64,000 nt of DNA from JAVJQS01 sp040218815 (GCA_040218815.1 JAVJQS010000001.1:1-64000); one strand, 5' to 3'; positions 8,821-18,563 are shown, counted from the first letter of the stretch. Translations and numbers: made by a program. Notes: a model not told the origin generated them from the sequence alone.

Positions 8821-10080
8821 TTGGCTGATATTATTCCCTTCAAAGCAATCCGACCGAGCAGAGACAAAGTGCACCTAGTGGCTTCACGCTCATACATTAC
8901 CTATTCAAAAAAAGCACTAATCGCTAAGTTAGATGAAAACCCTTTTACCTTTCTGCACATTCTAAACCCAGAGTACAAGAGTAAAAAGAAAAGCAAACCC
9001 AACTCTATTGAGCGCTTTAATAACATTAAAAAAAAATTTAATGATTTTGTAGATCAGCAAGATTTGGAGCAAGATGATGAGCCGAGCTATTACATTTATC
9101 GACAAATAAAAGACGGCCACCCTTATTTAGGAATAATTGCCTGTGCTTCGGTAGAAGACTATTATAACCGCGTAATTAAAAAGCACGAAGCGACAATCGC
9201 CCATCGGGAAGAGATTTTTAAAGATTACTTGAAAACAGTTGAAATTAATGCGGAGCCCGTTTGTTTCACTTACCCCAATCACCCTGAAATTGATCAAATT
9301 ACACAGGCAAGCATATTAGCTCCTCCTGAATATGATTTCACCACCACCAACCGAGTGCGACATACCTTTTGGGTGGTAAATGATGCAACTACTGTCGAGA
9401 AGCTTCAAGATGCATTCAAAGAAATTGATTCCGTTTACATCGCCGATGGTCATCATCGTTCTGCTTCTTCTGCCCTTTTGGGGAAGGAATTAAAAGAACA
9501 GAACAAAGCACATACTGGTAAAGAGAAGTACAATTACTTCATGGGCTATTTTATCCCTGAAAATGATTTGCAGATATTCGAATTTAATCGCTTGGTAAAA
9601 GACATTGGCAAGTTGAGTACTCAAGAGTTTTTAAAAGCCGTGCGTAAAGAATTCGAATTGGTTTTTGTTGATGAGCCATTATTTGTGCCTCGAAAAGTTC
9701 ATGAAATTGGCATGTACATCGACAACAAATGGTATTGCCTAATTCCAAAAGAAGGATTGTTTAAGGAAAAAGAAGTGGTGAACAGTTTGGATGTTTCCAT
9801 CTTAACCAATCATTTACTTAGCCCTATACTTGGTATTAGAGATTTGAGAACAGATGATCGCATTTATTTTAAAGGCGGTTTAGAAGGTGTTTCAGCCCTA
9901 AAAAAGGAAGTAGATAGTGGTAAGGCCAGGGTTGCTTTCGCACATTTTCCTGTTACCATGCAGCAGCTAAAAGCCATTGCAGATGCCGATGAAATTATGC
10001 CTCCAAAAAGCACCTGGATTGAGCCAAAACTAAGAAGCGGGCTAACTGTTTACAGCATAAATGAAAATGATAACTCATGA
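8821..10080 (+). CDS. DUF1015 family protein, TTG start
   Basis: A 419-residue protein of the DUF1015 (COG4198) family, function not established. The start is TTG: the frame reads M-ADIIPFKAIRPSRDKV, which fits the usual N terminus of the family, and no ATG lies nearby. The core motif IADGHHRSASSALLG (about residue 215) resembles the nucleotide-binding 'DGHHR' box of ParB/SerK-type proteins, which is inference only. In many Bacteroidota, as I recall, DUF1015 genes follow serC and serA, which suggests a link to serine metabolism. The next gene, a YggS-type PLP protein, overlaps by 4 bases (ATGA). Confidence 0.85.
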   Translation: MADIIPFKAIRPSRDKVHLVASRSYITYSKKALIAKLDENPFTFLHILNPEYKSKKKSKPNSIERFNNIKKKFNDFVDQQDLEQDDEPSYYIYRQIKDGHPYLGIIACASVEDYYNRVIKKHEATIAHREEIFKDYLKTVEINAEPVCFTYPNHPEIDQITQASILAPPEYDFTTTNRVRHTFWVVNDATTVEKLQDAFKEIDSVYIADGHHRSASSALLGKELKEQNKAHTGKEKYNYFMGYFIPENDLQIFEFNRLVKDIGKLSTQEFLKAVRKEFELVFVDEPLFVPRKVHEIGMYIDNKWYCLIPKEGLFKEKEVVNSLDVSILTNHLLSPILGIRDLRTDDRIYFKGGLEGVSALKKEVDSGKARVAFAHFPVTMQQLKAIADADEIMPPKSTWIEPKLRSGLTVYSINENDNS

Positions 10081-10742
10081 GCATTGCAGAAAACATAAAG
10101 CAACTAAAAAATGAATTAGGTGAAGGCGTAGAATTGGTAGCCGTTTCTAAAACGAAACCAGCAAGTGACATTCAGGAGGCTTATGACGCTGGACAACGCA
10201 TTTTTGGCGAAAACAAAGCCAGAGAAATGGAAGGAAAGGCAGAAGAACTGCCAAAAGACATTGAGTGGCACATGATTGGCCACATGCAGAGCAATAAGGT
10301 AAAGTACATTGCTCCCTTTGTGAGCTTGATACACTCGGTTGACAAGTTGAGTTTATTGAAAGAGGTAAACAAGCGTGCCAGACAAAATGAGCGCACGATT
10401 AAAGTGCTATTGCAACTACACATTGCCAAAGAAGAAAGCAAGTTTGGCTTGGATGAAACAGAACTTGAAGAACTACTCACTTCTGAGGCCTACAAAAACT
10501 ATGAAAACATTGAGGTAGTGGGCCTTATGGGCATGGCTACTTTTACAGATAATGAAGCTCAAGTTAAAAAAGAATTTACCTACTTAAAAGGGGTATTTGA
10601 CCAAGTAAAAGCTGATCACTTTTCAACTCAAGCTAGTTTTTCTGTGTTAAGCATGGGCATGAGTGGGGATTACAAAATAGCCATTAAAGAAGGTTCCAAC
10701 ATGGTGCGTATTGGAAGCATGATTTTTGGGGCTCGGAGTTAA
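10077..10742 (+). CDS. YggS family PLP homeostasis protein
   Basis: A 221-residue single-domain PLP-binding protein (fold type III barrel). It holds PLP and helps keep the vitamin B6 and amino-acid pools balanced, and has no known catalytic turnover. The PLP lysine is in VAVSKTKP (about residue 24). Other family signatures are FGENKAREM, WHMIGHMQSNK, SVLSMGMSGDYKIAI and the C-terminal GSNMVRIGSMIFG. The ATG overlaps the DUF1015 stop (ATGA), implying translational coupling. A decayed copy of the last 20 codons of such a gene occurs at 13501-13560. Confidence 0.95.
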   Translation: MSIAENIKQLKNELGEGVELVAVSKTKPASDIQEAYDAGQRIFGENKAREMEGKAEELPKDIEWHMIGHMQSNKVKYIAPFVSLIHSVDKLSLLKEVNKRARQNERTIKVLLQLHIAKEESKFGLDETELEELLTSEAYKNYENIEVVGLMGMATFTDNEAQVKKEFTYLKGVFDQVKADHFSTQASFSVLSMGMSGDYKIAIKEGSNMVRIGSMIFGARS

Positions 10743-10779
10743 AATTTTGGGAAGCAAGATTGTTAAACAAAAAACTAAA

Positions 10780-11226
10780 ATGAATCTTCTCAGAACCAAT
10801 TCCTATAACAAAGACATTATTCCCTTGGTAAAACATTTGGATGTGTACTTAACAGAAAAAGATGGAGAAGATCATGCTTTTTACGATCAGTTTAATCGGA
10901 TAGACTCCCTGAACCAGGTAGTTATTGCCTACGAGAATAACAATGCCGTTGGCTGTGGTGCCATCAAGGCATTTTCACCCGATGCAGTAGAAATTAAACG
11001 CATGTTCACATTGCCAGAAAGACGTGGCAAGGGAATTGCCTCAAAAATTCTAATGGAATTGGAAAGATGGGCCAGAGAGCTGAAGTATAAAAAATGTGTA
11101 TTAGAAACAGGTATTAAACAAACAGAAGCCATTCAACTTTACCATAAAAAAGGCTATGAACTAATCCCAAATTACGGACAGTACAAAGGCGTGAAAAATA
11201 GCAGGTGCTTTGAAAAACTTTTGTAA
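10780..11226 (+). CDS. GNAT family N-acetyltransferase
   Basis: A 148-residue acetyl-CoA-dependent acetyltransferase. The acetyl-CoA-binding motif A is FTLPERRGKGIASKILMELE (R/QxxGxG/A pattern), followed by the ETGIKQTEAIQLYHKKGYE segment, which is typical of small GNAT proteins. I start at ATG 10780, just past the yggS stop, because the longer frame from TTG 10726 would overlap yggS and add residues without family resemblance. The substrate is unknown. Confidence 0.85.
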   Translation: MNLLRTNSYNKDIIPLVKHLDVYLTEKDGEDHAFYDQFNRIDSLNQVVIAYENNNAVGCGAIKAFSPDAVEIKRMFTLPERRGKGIASKILMELERWARELKYKKCVLETGIKQTEAIQLYHKKGYELIPNYGQYKGVKNSRCFEKLL

Positions 11227-11256
11227 GTCATAAAGCAAGACGTAAGTCTGCTTTCT

Positions 11257-13314
11257 CTAGCTTATTCTTTCTACTAATTTGCTTTCCCATTTTAAATGAT
11301 ATGCAAAGCCCTTCAGTGTTTTTATAGTTAATTCAGCTTCCAGCTGACTCGCTAAAATTTCTATTAATAAAAAGCCAAAAGAGTCATTGCTATTATAGGT
11401 TTCATCTTCTTCTAAACCAACACCATTATCAGAAATGTTTAGGTTAACTGTCTGCCCCTTTTGTTTTAATTCAATGATTATTTTTCCCTCTTTTCCATCC
11501 GGGAATCCATGCTTTAATGAATTGGTTATAATTTCATTAATAATTAGTCCACAAGGTACTGATTCATCGAGTGAAAGTTTAATGGGCTCAAGCTCCATAA
11601 TTAATTGAATTTTGCCTTCATCTGTGCCGTAGGTTTCAACCAGCCTCGGCAGTAACTCTTTGATGTAACTGCTAAAAAGGGCTTCCTTAAAGTCCTGTTT
11701 CTTATACAAACTCTCGTGAATTAAAGACATGGAAGTAATTCTTCCTTTACAATCCTCCACTAATTTTTTCAATGGATCATTTGCAAGATACTGAGTTTGT
11801 AAACTAAGCATGCTGCTAATGACCTGCAGGTTATTTTTAACTCGGTGGTGAATTTCACTCAACAGCGACTCTTTTTCTTTTAATTCTGTAGCCAATCGCT
11901 CTCCTTGGACGGAGAGGCTTTTATTTAACTTCCTGTTTTTAATGGTATAAAAGATGGAAACAAAAAGTGAAATCAGCGAAATAATTGCCACAACTATTGT
12001 AACAAGTAGCTGCTGTCGTGTTTTTTTTCCTCTTTCGGCTTGTAGTTGAGCCCGTTCTTCGGCAATTTGCTGTTCCAATTGTGCCTCTTCAGCCGCCAAT
12101 TGATACTTCATAGCATCATTATACAAGGATTGAAAATTAAAATCGAGGCTGTCTTTTATACTAACATATTGCTCTAAATGCTGGTAACTTTTCTGGTGAT
12201 TATTTAGGGCTTTATATATTTTATACAATTCTAAATTAACGAGCTCCTCTATTTCAGTATATGAATTTTCAGTAGCTATGTTATAGCAATATAGCGCACT
12301 AGTCAATGCCCTTTCGAATTGTTTTTTCGCAAAAAATACTTTTACTTCATTTAAATACGCCTCACAAAGCCCAGGTTGATACCTTGATTTTTCGAATTGC
12401 TGTTTTGCCAACGCTATGTAATAAAGACAGCTATCATAGATTTGAAGTTCAAAATACCCCTGTGTTAAAAAATTATAGCTTTCCCCAGCATCAATTGAAT
12501 ATTCTTCACTCAGAAAGTAATCCAATGCAGCAAATTGTTTACTCATTCCCGATCTATACCGTTCTTCTTTTATATCAACTAAACCAATGTTTGAGAAAGC
12601 TTCAAAGTAGCCATAGTCATAATTGCTTCTTTTAAACAGCTCGCTGGCAAGCTCAAAATACTTTTTTGAGTCTTTGTAATTTGCTAAATACAAATAGGTA
12701 TTCCCCAATTGAAGGTACGAGATCGCCATTTTTTGTTCGTCTCCTGCTTCTTCGTTTAGTTCTAAAGCTTTAAATGAATACCTTACTGCATTTTCATAAT
12801 TACCTAGCGTATATGCAATGCGTGCCCTTCTTATATCTATTATTCCTAACTCTGCTTTATTTCCTAAGTAATCATATAAGTTATAAGCTCTATTGAGTTG
12901 AGCATTAGCAGAATCGTGCTTGTCTGTGTGAAAATAATGCGTTGACAGCATTTTGTAAAACAAGGCCATTGATGAGGTATCATTCTTTTCCTTGGCGATC
13001 TGGATCGAGTGGGTTAAGATTGGAATGGCTTCTTGATAATAAAATTTTCGTCTTAAAAATTCGGTTCGGTCAACAATTAATTGCCTGAAAGCAGAATCAG
13101 CCAAATGCTCATACTCAAGTGCCTCAAAATCCGCTGAAAGTTGATTGTACTTTTCCTGATCAACATTAAAATAATAGTTTATAGAATCAATAAGATTCCT
13201 TGCTTGTTGATACTCTGATTCTGAATTACTTTCCTTATTTTGATCGGCAAATGCGCTTTTAAATAGCACCGTTAAAACTAAAAAAAGTAAGTGCTTAGTG
13301 AAGAGACTTTTCAT
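11257..13314 (-). CDS. TPR sensor histidine kinase (HisKA_2 type)
   Basis: A 685-residue membrane sensor kinase. It has an N-terminal signal peptide (ending SAFA), about 380 residues of tetratricopeptide repeats predicted to be periplasmic, one membrane helix (about 437-458), a coiled linker, then a HisKA_2 dimerisation domain with SEIHHRVKNNLQVISSMLSL (phosphoacceptor His489 or His490) and a HATPase domain (NEIITNSLKHGF, SDNGVGL, SFGFLLIEIL). This architecture is common in Bacteroidota two-component kinases. No response regulator gene lies next to it, so the partner is elsewhere or the kinase is an orphan. The signal is unknown. Confidence 0.9.
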   Translation of the reverse strand: MKSLFTKHLLFLVLTVLFKSAFADQNKESNSESEYQQARNLIDSINYYFNVDQEKYNQLSADFEALEYEHLADSAFRQLIVDRTEFLRRKFYYQEAIPILTHSIQIAKEKNDTSSMALFYKMLSTHYFHTDKHDSANAQLNRAYNLYDYLGNKAELGIIDIRRARIAYTLGNYENAVRYSFKALELNEEAGDEQKMAISYLQLGNTYLYLANYKDSKKYFELASELFKRSNYDYGYFEAFSNIGLVDIKEERYRSGMSKQFAALDYFLSEEYSIDAGESYNFLTQGYFELQIYDSCLYYIALAKQQFEKSRYQPGLCEAYLNEVKVFFAKKQFERALTSALYCYNIATENSYTEIEELVNLELYKIYKALNNHQKSYQHLEQYVSIKDSLDFNFQSLYNDAMKYQLAAEEAQLEQQIAEERAQLQAERGKKTRQQLLVTIVVAIISLISLFVSIFYTIKNRKLNKSLSVQGERLATELKEKESLLSEIHHRVKNNLQVISSMLSLQTQYLANDPLKKLVEDCKGRITSMSLIHESLYKKQDFKEALFSSYIKELLPRLVETYGTDEGKIQLIMELEPIKLSLDESVPCGLIINEIITNSLKHGFPDGKEGKIIIELKQKGQTVNLNISDNGVGLEEDETYNSNDSFGFLLIEILASQLEAELTIKTLKGFAYHLKWESKLVERIS

Positions 13315-13500
13315 TATAAGTTAAGTGTACCATGGCGAAAATAGGTATTCTTTTGATACAATTGTCTCACGACTTTGCGTCTTTTTAGAGAATAATATTT
13401 GGGAGAAATTTTATCTTGAGCGCATTTAATTATAACTCTTTTCTAATCAATATTTTTACTGTGTGAAGTTTGAGAATGAGGGGTGATTAATAAATTGCAA
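13315..13500. other. Intergenic region, nothing recognised
   Basis: AT-rich spacer upstream of the kinase gene (which reads left) and before the yggS fragment. I see no gene or clear hairpin. Confidence 0.5.
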
Positions 13501-13560
13501 ATTAAAGAAAGTTCAAACATGCTTCGTATCGGAAGCATGTTCTTCGAAGAGCGGATTTAA
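13501..13560 (+). pseudogene. 3'-end fragment of a second yggS gene
   Basis: Twenty codons read IKESSNMLRIGSMFFEERI followed by TAA. They align with the C terminus of the intact YggS protein at 10077-10742 (IKEGSNMVRIGSMIFGARS). The DNA differs at many positions from the local yggS, so this is not a fresh copy. No upstream part of the gene is present. Confidence 0.7.
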
Positions 13561-13634
13561 ATATTTAAAATATACATTTTCTAAGGCTTTTCTGATTAAC
13601 AATAGAATAAAAGTTCATTAAAAAGGAATTATTG

Positions 13635-13642
13635 TATTTTTG
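13635..13642 (+). promoter_or_regulatory. -7 box (TATTTTTG) for the SBBP protein gene
   Basis: Perfect TAnnTTTG, 57 bases before the ATG at 13699. Confidence 0.4.
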
Positions 13643-13698
13643 AAACTCTTAGCTCTATTTTTGAGCTTTGTTTTTTAAATTACTAATTATTTACCATT

Positions 13699-15771
13699 AT
13701 GAAAGTAGCTACTACACTAATTACAATCCTTAGTTGTATTCTATTAACTTCAAAAGCTCAGGCACAAGACCCAGGATTTTATTGGGCTAGAATTATGGGT
13801 GGAACAGATGCTGAAATTGGCACTTCTATAAAAACCGACTCTAAGGGTAACATTTATACAACTGGATACTATAGAGGTAGTGTAGATTTCGACCCAGGCC
13901 CTTCAACTAAAATATTAAACTCCAATGGTGACGATGATATCTTTATACAAAAGCTAGATATATATGGTAATTTAATTTGGGTAAAGCAAGTAGGTGGTTT
14001 GACTCGGGATCAAGGGAGATCACTCACTATAGATTCAAAGGACAATGTAATTATTACAGGCTCTTTCACTGGAATAGTTGACTTTGATCCAGCAATTGCA
14101 ACAGTAAATACCTTTACTTCAAAAGGTGAAGAAGATATTTTTATCCTAAAATTAGATCCTTCTGGAAACTTACTCTGGGCAAAACAGATGGGCGGGCCTA
14201 GTTATAATATTGGCCAATCAATTACAACCGACGAACTTGATTTCATATATACAACAGGCTATTTTGATGGCACAGTAGACTTTGATCCTGGCGCAGGGCT
14301 TGCCAATTTATCTAACATTGGCGGAGAGGATAACTTTATCCAAAAGTTAGATTCTAATGGCAACTTTAAATGGATAAAACATATTGGCGGACCTGGAAGT
14401 GCTCGTGGAAACGAAATTATTTATGATTCTAATGGCCACATCTATTCAACAGGTTTCTTTTTCACTAAAATTGATTTCAACCCAAATGCTGGTATTCAAT
14501 ATCTAACGAATAATGGTTTTCCAGATGCTTTTATTCTCAAATTAGATACTGCAGGAGATTTTAAGTTTGTAAAACAAATTGGAGATGGAAGTTACTTGTA
14601 TGGCAACTCAATAGCCACTGATTTTGAAGGAAATATTTACACTACTGGAATCTTCTTAGAAACAACTGATTTTGACCCTGGTCCTGGGGCATTAAATTAT
14701 ACTCCAAAAGGTGGTTTTGATATTTTTGTTCAAAAATTAGATTCAAATGGTATTTTTAAATGGGCGAAACAAATTGGTGGTTCTGATTTTGAGTATGGGA
14801 ATACAGTTAGTACTGATATAAATGGAAATGTATATGTAGCTGGAAGTTTTCGTGGAACTGTTGATTTTGATCCTGGACAGCTTGTGAATAACCTTACTTC
14901 AAAAGGTTTTGGTGATATCTACATTCTAAGATTAGATATTGATGGCGATTTTGACTGGGTTAGCCAAATGGGTGCATCTATAAATGATGCTGCTAATTCA
15001 ATTTTTGTAGATGCAAATGGTTTCGTTCATACCACAGGTTCCTTTGGAGCTACAGTTGATTTTGACCCAACAACTAGCAGCTGGGTAATTAGCTCAGCTG
15101 GATCGATAGATATATTTGTCCAAAAATTAAGTCAATGCCTAACTACTTTTTCAGTTGATACTCAAGTCACCTGCGGCAGCTTTACTTGGATTGATAACAA
15201 TACTTATGACACCTCCAACCAAAGCGCAACTTTTACCTTAATGAATACTGGAGGTTGTGACTCCATTGTAACCCTCAATCTTACAATTAATGAAGTTACT
15301 GACCTATCAACATCAGTAAATGATTTCATAATAACAGCAAATAATGTTAATGCTAGTTCTTTTCAATGGTTAGATTGTGATTCTTCGTGGAGCATCATTC
15401 CAGATGACACCAATCGGACTTTTAGTCCAACAAAAAATGGGAATTATGCTGTTCAAATAACCGAAAATGCTTGTGTTGATACTTCAGCTTGTGTTGAAAT
15501 AACAGCATTAAGTGTTATAAAAAATTCCTTTAAAGAAAATATTGAAGTGTTCCCAAACCCAACAAATGGAAATTTTGCGATTAAGTTTGAAAATCCTCAA
15601 AACACTTTATTTGTAAGGCTATCTACAGTAAAAGGTAAGTTAATTACCTCAGAAACTTTTAAAAATGTAGCATTTATTCCAATGGAACTAAATAATGCGA
15701 AAGGCATTTACTTCTTGGAGATTCAAGATCAATTTGGTAAAAAAGCGATAATTAAACTTATTAAAAAGTAA
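13699..15771 (+). CDS. Secreted SBBP beta-propeller protein with T9SS sorting domain
   Basis: A 690-residue exported protein. After the signal peptide (ending AQAQ) come at least eight copies of an approximately 60-residue repeat: D(S/T)xGNIYTTGYF, then VDFDPG, then DIFIQKLDSNGNFKW and KQIGG. This is the SBBP (seven-bladed beta-propeller) repeat. A small domain with paired cysteines follows (residues about 475-600, including CDSIVTLNLTINE), then a type A T9SS C-terminal domain (EVFPNPTNGNFAIKF, KGIYFLEI, ending in KK). It is probably displayed on or released from the cell surface. Its ligand is unknown. Confidence 0.88.
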   Translation: MKVATTLITILSCILLTSKAQAQDPGFYWARIMGGTDAEIGTSIKTDSKGNIYTTGYYRGSVDFDPGPSTKILNSNGDDDIFIQKLDIYGNLIWVKQVGGLTRDQGRSLTIDSKDNVIITGSFTGIVDFDPAIATVNTFTSKGEEDIFILKLDPSGNLLWAKQMGGPSYNIGQSITTDELDFIYTTGYFDGTVDFDPGAGLANLSNIGGEDNFIQKLDSNGNFKWIKHIGGPGSARGNEIIYDSNGHIYSTGFFFTKIDFNPNAGIQYLTNNGFPDAFILKLDTAGDFKFVKQIGDGSYLYGNSIATDFEGNIYTTGIFLETTDFDPGPGALNYTPKGGFDIFVQKLDSNGIFKWAKQIGGSDFEYGNTVSTDINGNVYVAGSFRGTVDFDPGQLVNNLTSKGFGDIYILRLDIDGDFDWVSQMGASINDAANSIFVDANGFVHTTGSFGATVDFDPTTSSWVISSAGSIDIFVQKLSQCLTTFSVDTQVTCGSFTWIDNNTYDTSNQSATFTLMNTGGCDSIVTLNLTINEVTDLSTSVNDFIITANNVNASSFQWLDCDSSWSIIPDDTNRTFSPTKNGNYAVQITENACVDTSACVEITALSVIKNSFKENIEVFPNPTNGNFAIKFENPQNTLFVRLSTVKGKLITSETFKNVAFIPMELNNAKGIYFLEIQDQFGKKAIIKLIKK

Positions 15772-15779
15772 ATACCGAA

Positions 15780-16127
15780 ATGCCAGATGAACTGAAAGAG
15801 TGCCCGCACTGTCAATCACCTTATGGTTATTCCATGGGCGAAAGCTTGTATGCTTGTCCAGAATGCAGCCACGAATGGGACCCAACAGCAAAAGAAGAAG
15901 AGGAAGAACCCAACTCAAAGGTGTTAGATTCAAATGGCAATGAATTGGAAGATGGTGATTCTGTTATTGTTATAAAAAATTTACCGGTAAAAGGTGCCTC
16001 CAATCCTATAAAAGCTGGCACAAAAGTTAAGAAGATAAGACTAGTTGAAGGCAATCATAACATCGACTGCAAAATTGATGGCTTTGGGTCTATGGGCTTA
16101 AAGTCGGAGTTTGTGAGAAAGGCCTAA
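15780..16127 (+). CDS. yjdM: YjdM/PhnA family zinc-ribbon protein
   Basis: A 115-residue cytoplasmic protein of the PhnA/YjdM family. A zinc ribbon at the N terminus (ECPHCQSPYGY then YACPECSHEW, four cysteines) is followed by the SH3-like beta domain (VLDSNGNELEDGDSVIVIK and LPVKGASNPIKAGTKVKKIR). The family was once linked to alkylphosphonate use, but YjdM is not a phosphonoacetate hydrolase and its role is uncertain. The length is standard. It begins 8 bases after the SBBP gene and may be read through from it. Confidence 0.93.
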   Translation: MPDELKECPHCQSPYGYSMGESLYACPECSHEWDPTAKEEEEEPNSKVLDSNGNELEDGDSVIVIKNLPVKGASNPIKAGTKVKKIRLVEGNHNIDCKIDGFGSMGLKSEFVRKA

Positions 16128-16167
16128 GGAGAGGTAGTTTCTGATTTCTGGATAAATCTTTAAGAAT

Positions 16168-17622
16168 CTACTTCAAGGTATAAGGAGTGATATCAAACTC
16201 CCATAAATAAGGCAAAAGCAAATAAACAAATAGCGTCAATAGTAATATTGAGATTATATTGAGCCAAATGCCCGTGCGAATCATATCCGAAATATTCACA
16301 TAACCTGAGCCAAAAACCAGCGCATTTGGGGGTGTTGCAACAGGCAGCATAAATGCACAAGAAGCAGCTACTGTTGCGCCAACTAACAATAAAAACGGAT
16401 TCACATCTGCTACTACAGCTAAGGCTGCTAATACAGGCAGTAAAATAGTAGTTGTAGCAAGGTTGGAGGTAATCTCCGTTAGGAAGTTCACAGACGCCAC
16501 AATAATTAAAACTAAAATCAAAACAGGTGCACCATGAAGTGCACTAAGTTGAGTACCGATCCATTCTGCTAAACCACTGCTATCAAAACCGATAGCCAAA
16601 GCTATACCTCCACCAAATAGCAATAACACCCCCCATGGCAGTTGAACGGCATCTTCCCAAACCAACAAGCCTTCCCCCTTCCTTTTTGAGGGGATTACAA
16701 ACATTAAGATGCCCGCTATTAATGCGATAATAGTGTCATCGATAGCAGGAATCCATTCTTTTAACAAGAAAGACCGACAAATCCAGGCCATTGCAGTTAA
16801 TAGGAAAATAACAGCCACAGATTTTTCCTCACGAGACATCCCTCCCAACTCCTTTAGCTGCTGATCTATTATTTCTTTTCCTCCCTCCAATTGTTGACCT
16901 TTCAGCGAGAAGGCAAACTTTCCGAGGTATACCCAGCAAACAAAAATTAAAACTATTGAAATGGGGAAACCAAACTTAAACCACTCAAGCAAGGTGATTT
17001 CAATTCCGTACAATTCATTGACCACACCAGCCAAAATTAAATTAGGAGGTGTCCCGATTAAAGTTGCCATCCCTCCTATGGAGGCACTATATGCGATCGA
17101 AAGCATTAAGGCTTTGCCAAAGTGAGTCCCCTTTTTCAAATCACTCCCGCTATTAACCTGTGAAATCACCGCCATACCAATTGGAAGCATCATAACTGTT
17201 GTTGCCGTATTTGAAATCCACATGGATAATAGGGCGGTGCTAATCATGAAGCCAAGCATGATGTTAATCAAGCTTGTTCCAACTACTCGGATAATATGCA
17301 AGGCAATTCGCTTGTGTAAATTCCACTTTTCAATGGCTATGGCCAAAATAAAACCACCCACAAAAAGGAAAATAAATTTATGTCCGTAAGCAGCACCCGT
17401 CTCCTTTAATCCTAATGCGCCGAACAATGGAAATAAAACAATTGGCAATAAAGCTGTCGCTGCGATGGGAATGGCTTCAGTAATCCACCAAATTGCAATC
17501 CACGAAGTTATCGCTAAAACAGCAGTCGCTTGATCAGATAAGCCATCTGACTTGAAAAAGTTCAAGATCAGAAGGAACATTAGGGGACCTAAAAACAGAC
17601 CTATATTTTTCTTATTCAACAT
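16168..17622 (-). CDS. SLC13/DASS family sodium:dicarboxylate (or sulfate) symporter
   Basis: A 484-residue inner-membrane carrier with about 12 hydrophobic segments. Signatures of the divalent anion:Na+ symporters are present twice, as expected of the inverted repeat: SNTATTVMMLPI and LIGTPPNLI in the first half, EITSNLATTTILLPV and ATPPNALVFGSG in the second. The family takes up succinate, malate, fumarate, citrate, aspartate or sulfate; the substrate here is not decided by the sequence. It ends the leftward pair that starts with the esterase gene, 8 bases apart, and lies downstream of a predicted MocR operator. Confidence 0.92.
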   Translation of the reverse strand: MLNKKNIGLFLGPLMFLLILNFFKSDGLSDQATAVLAITSWIAIWWITEAIPIAATALLPIVLFPLFGALGLKETGAAYGHKFIFLFVGGFILAIAIEKWNLHKRIALHIIRVVGTSLINIMLGFMISTALLSMWISNTATTVMMLPIGMAVISQVNSGSDLKKGTHFGKALMLSIAYSASIGGMATLIGTPPNLILAGVVNELYGIEITLLEWFKFGFPISIVLIFVCWVYLGKFAFSLKGQQLEGGKEIIDQQLKELGGMSREEKSVAVIFLLTAMAWICRSFLLKEWIPAIDDTIIALIAGILMFVIPSKRKGEGLLVWEDAVQLPWGVLLLFGGGIALAIGFDSSGLAEWIGTQLSALHGAPVLILVLIIVASVNFLTEITSNLATTTILLPVLAALAVVADVNPFLLLVGATVAASCAFMLPVATPPNALVFGSGYVNISDMIRTGIWLNIISILLLTLFVYLLLPYLWEFDITPYTLK

Positions 17623-17630
17623 GGACTAGC

Positions 17631-18563
17631 CTAATTGGTAAAAACGGTGTTAAAAGCATAATTAGCTGTTTCAACTAAGTCATGACTAACATTAGGTAAA
17701 GAAACGAATTGCCAATTAAAGGTTGCACCAATATTGGTGGAAATCACTTGACTTTGATTAAAAAAATAATTGGCCCTTGCTAACCTATTTGTGCCTTGAA
17801 CATCTGCCCTTGAATTTCTTCTCAAGCCTCCTGCATTTGGGTTGTCATCAGACTCTCCTACTAAAACGGTAAGCTGTTTAGAAAAAATTGATGTTAAGGA
17901 ACTTGTTGTAATTGGACTCTCTTTTATTCCATAAGGGAAGTCGACTTGATCGTCGGGCATAGTATACCAGCCCGATGATGCCGCAACAATTTTATCGATG
18001 CGTGCATTAGGTTTAAAAAATGCAAAGCGATGGGCAAATTGCCCTCCTGCAGAAAAACCGAATACATGATAAGTTGATGTTTGACTGGCAGCAAGCACTT
18101 TTACATAGTCAAATAGTGGTTCTATTAATGAAAATGCCCATTCACCCTCATCATTTAGTGTTGAAGGTGATGGATTGTCTCCGTCAACAAAAACATTCCC
18201 GAGATTGTAACCATCACCTCCAGGGAAATTTTCAGATGAAAATTCAGGCACAATTAAAATGAATTGATTCTTATCTGCAAGGGCAATTAATTCATCACGT
18301 GTTTCTGATGCATTTCTGCCTGCTCCATGAAAAGCCATTACGATTTTGGTATTTTCATTTACAGCCTCTGGAACATGATAATAAACTGTTGTAGGTTTAT
18401 CGGCCAAGGGTACAAATTCATTAAAAACAAACGAGCTTGTCCCTCTTAAAAAACGTTTTCCAGTTGGGGATTCATCGGGAATAGTTTCATTGTCGTCACA
18501 TGAATTTAACGCTAGTAAAATCATTGAAAAAAATAATGTAAAAGCAAGTGAATAAGACCTCAT
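17631..18563 (-). CDS. Lipoprotein alpha/beta hydrolase (esterase/PHB depolymerase-like)
   Basis: A 310-residue lipoprotein: the signal peptide ends at LALNSCDD (lipobox cysteine near residue 22). The mature part is an alpha/beta hydrolase with an oxyanion stretch VMAFHGAGRNASE, the nucleophile elbow GFSAGGQ (serine about residue 170), and a probable histidine in NVSHDLVET near the C terminus. This resembles the polyhydroxybutyrate depolymerase/feruloyl esterase-like group (COG3509), which also includes peptidases and deacylases, so the substrate is open. It is the first gene of the leftward pair with the DASS carrier. Confidence 0.8.
   Translation of the reverse strand: MRSYSLAFTLFFSMILLALNSCDDNETIPDESPTGKRFLRGTSSFVFNEFVPLADKPTTVYYHVPEAVNENTKIVMAFHGAGRNASETRDELIALADKNQFILIVPEFSSENFPGGDGYNLGNVFVDGDNPSPSTLNDEGEWAFSLIEPLFDYVKVLAASQTSTYHVFGFSAGGQFAHRFAFFKPNARIDKIVAASSGWYTMPDDQVDFPYGIKESPITTSSLTSIFSKQLTVLVGESDDNPNAGGLRRNSRADVQGTNRLARANYFFNQSQVISTNIGATFNWQFVSLPNVSHDLVETANYAFNTVFTN

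Noticed and set aside
10116..10480. Minus-strand open frames across yggS
   Set aside because: Shadows of the well-supported YggS frame with no family resemblance.
12306..12635. Plus-strand open frame inside the sensor kinase gene
   Set aside because: Low-complexity translation opposite TPR-coding sequence; no start context.
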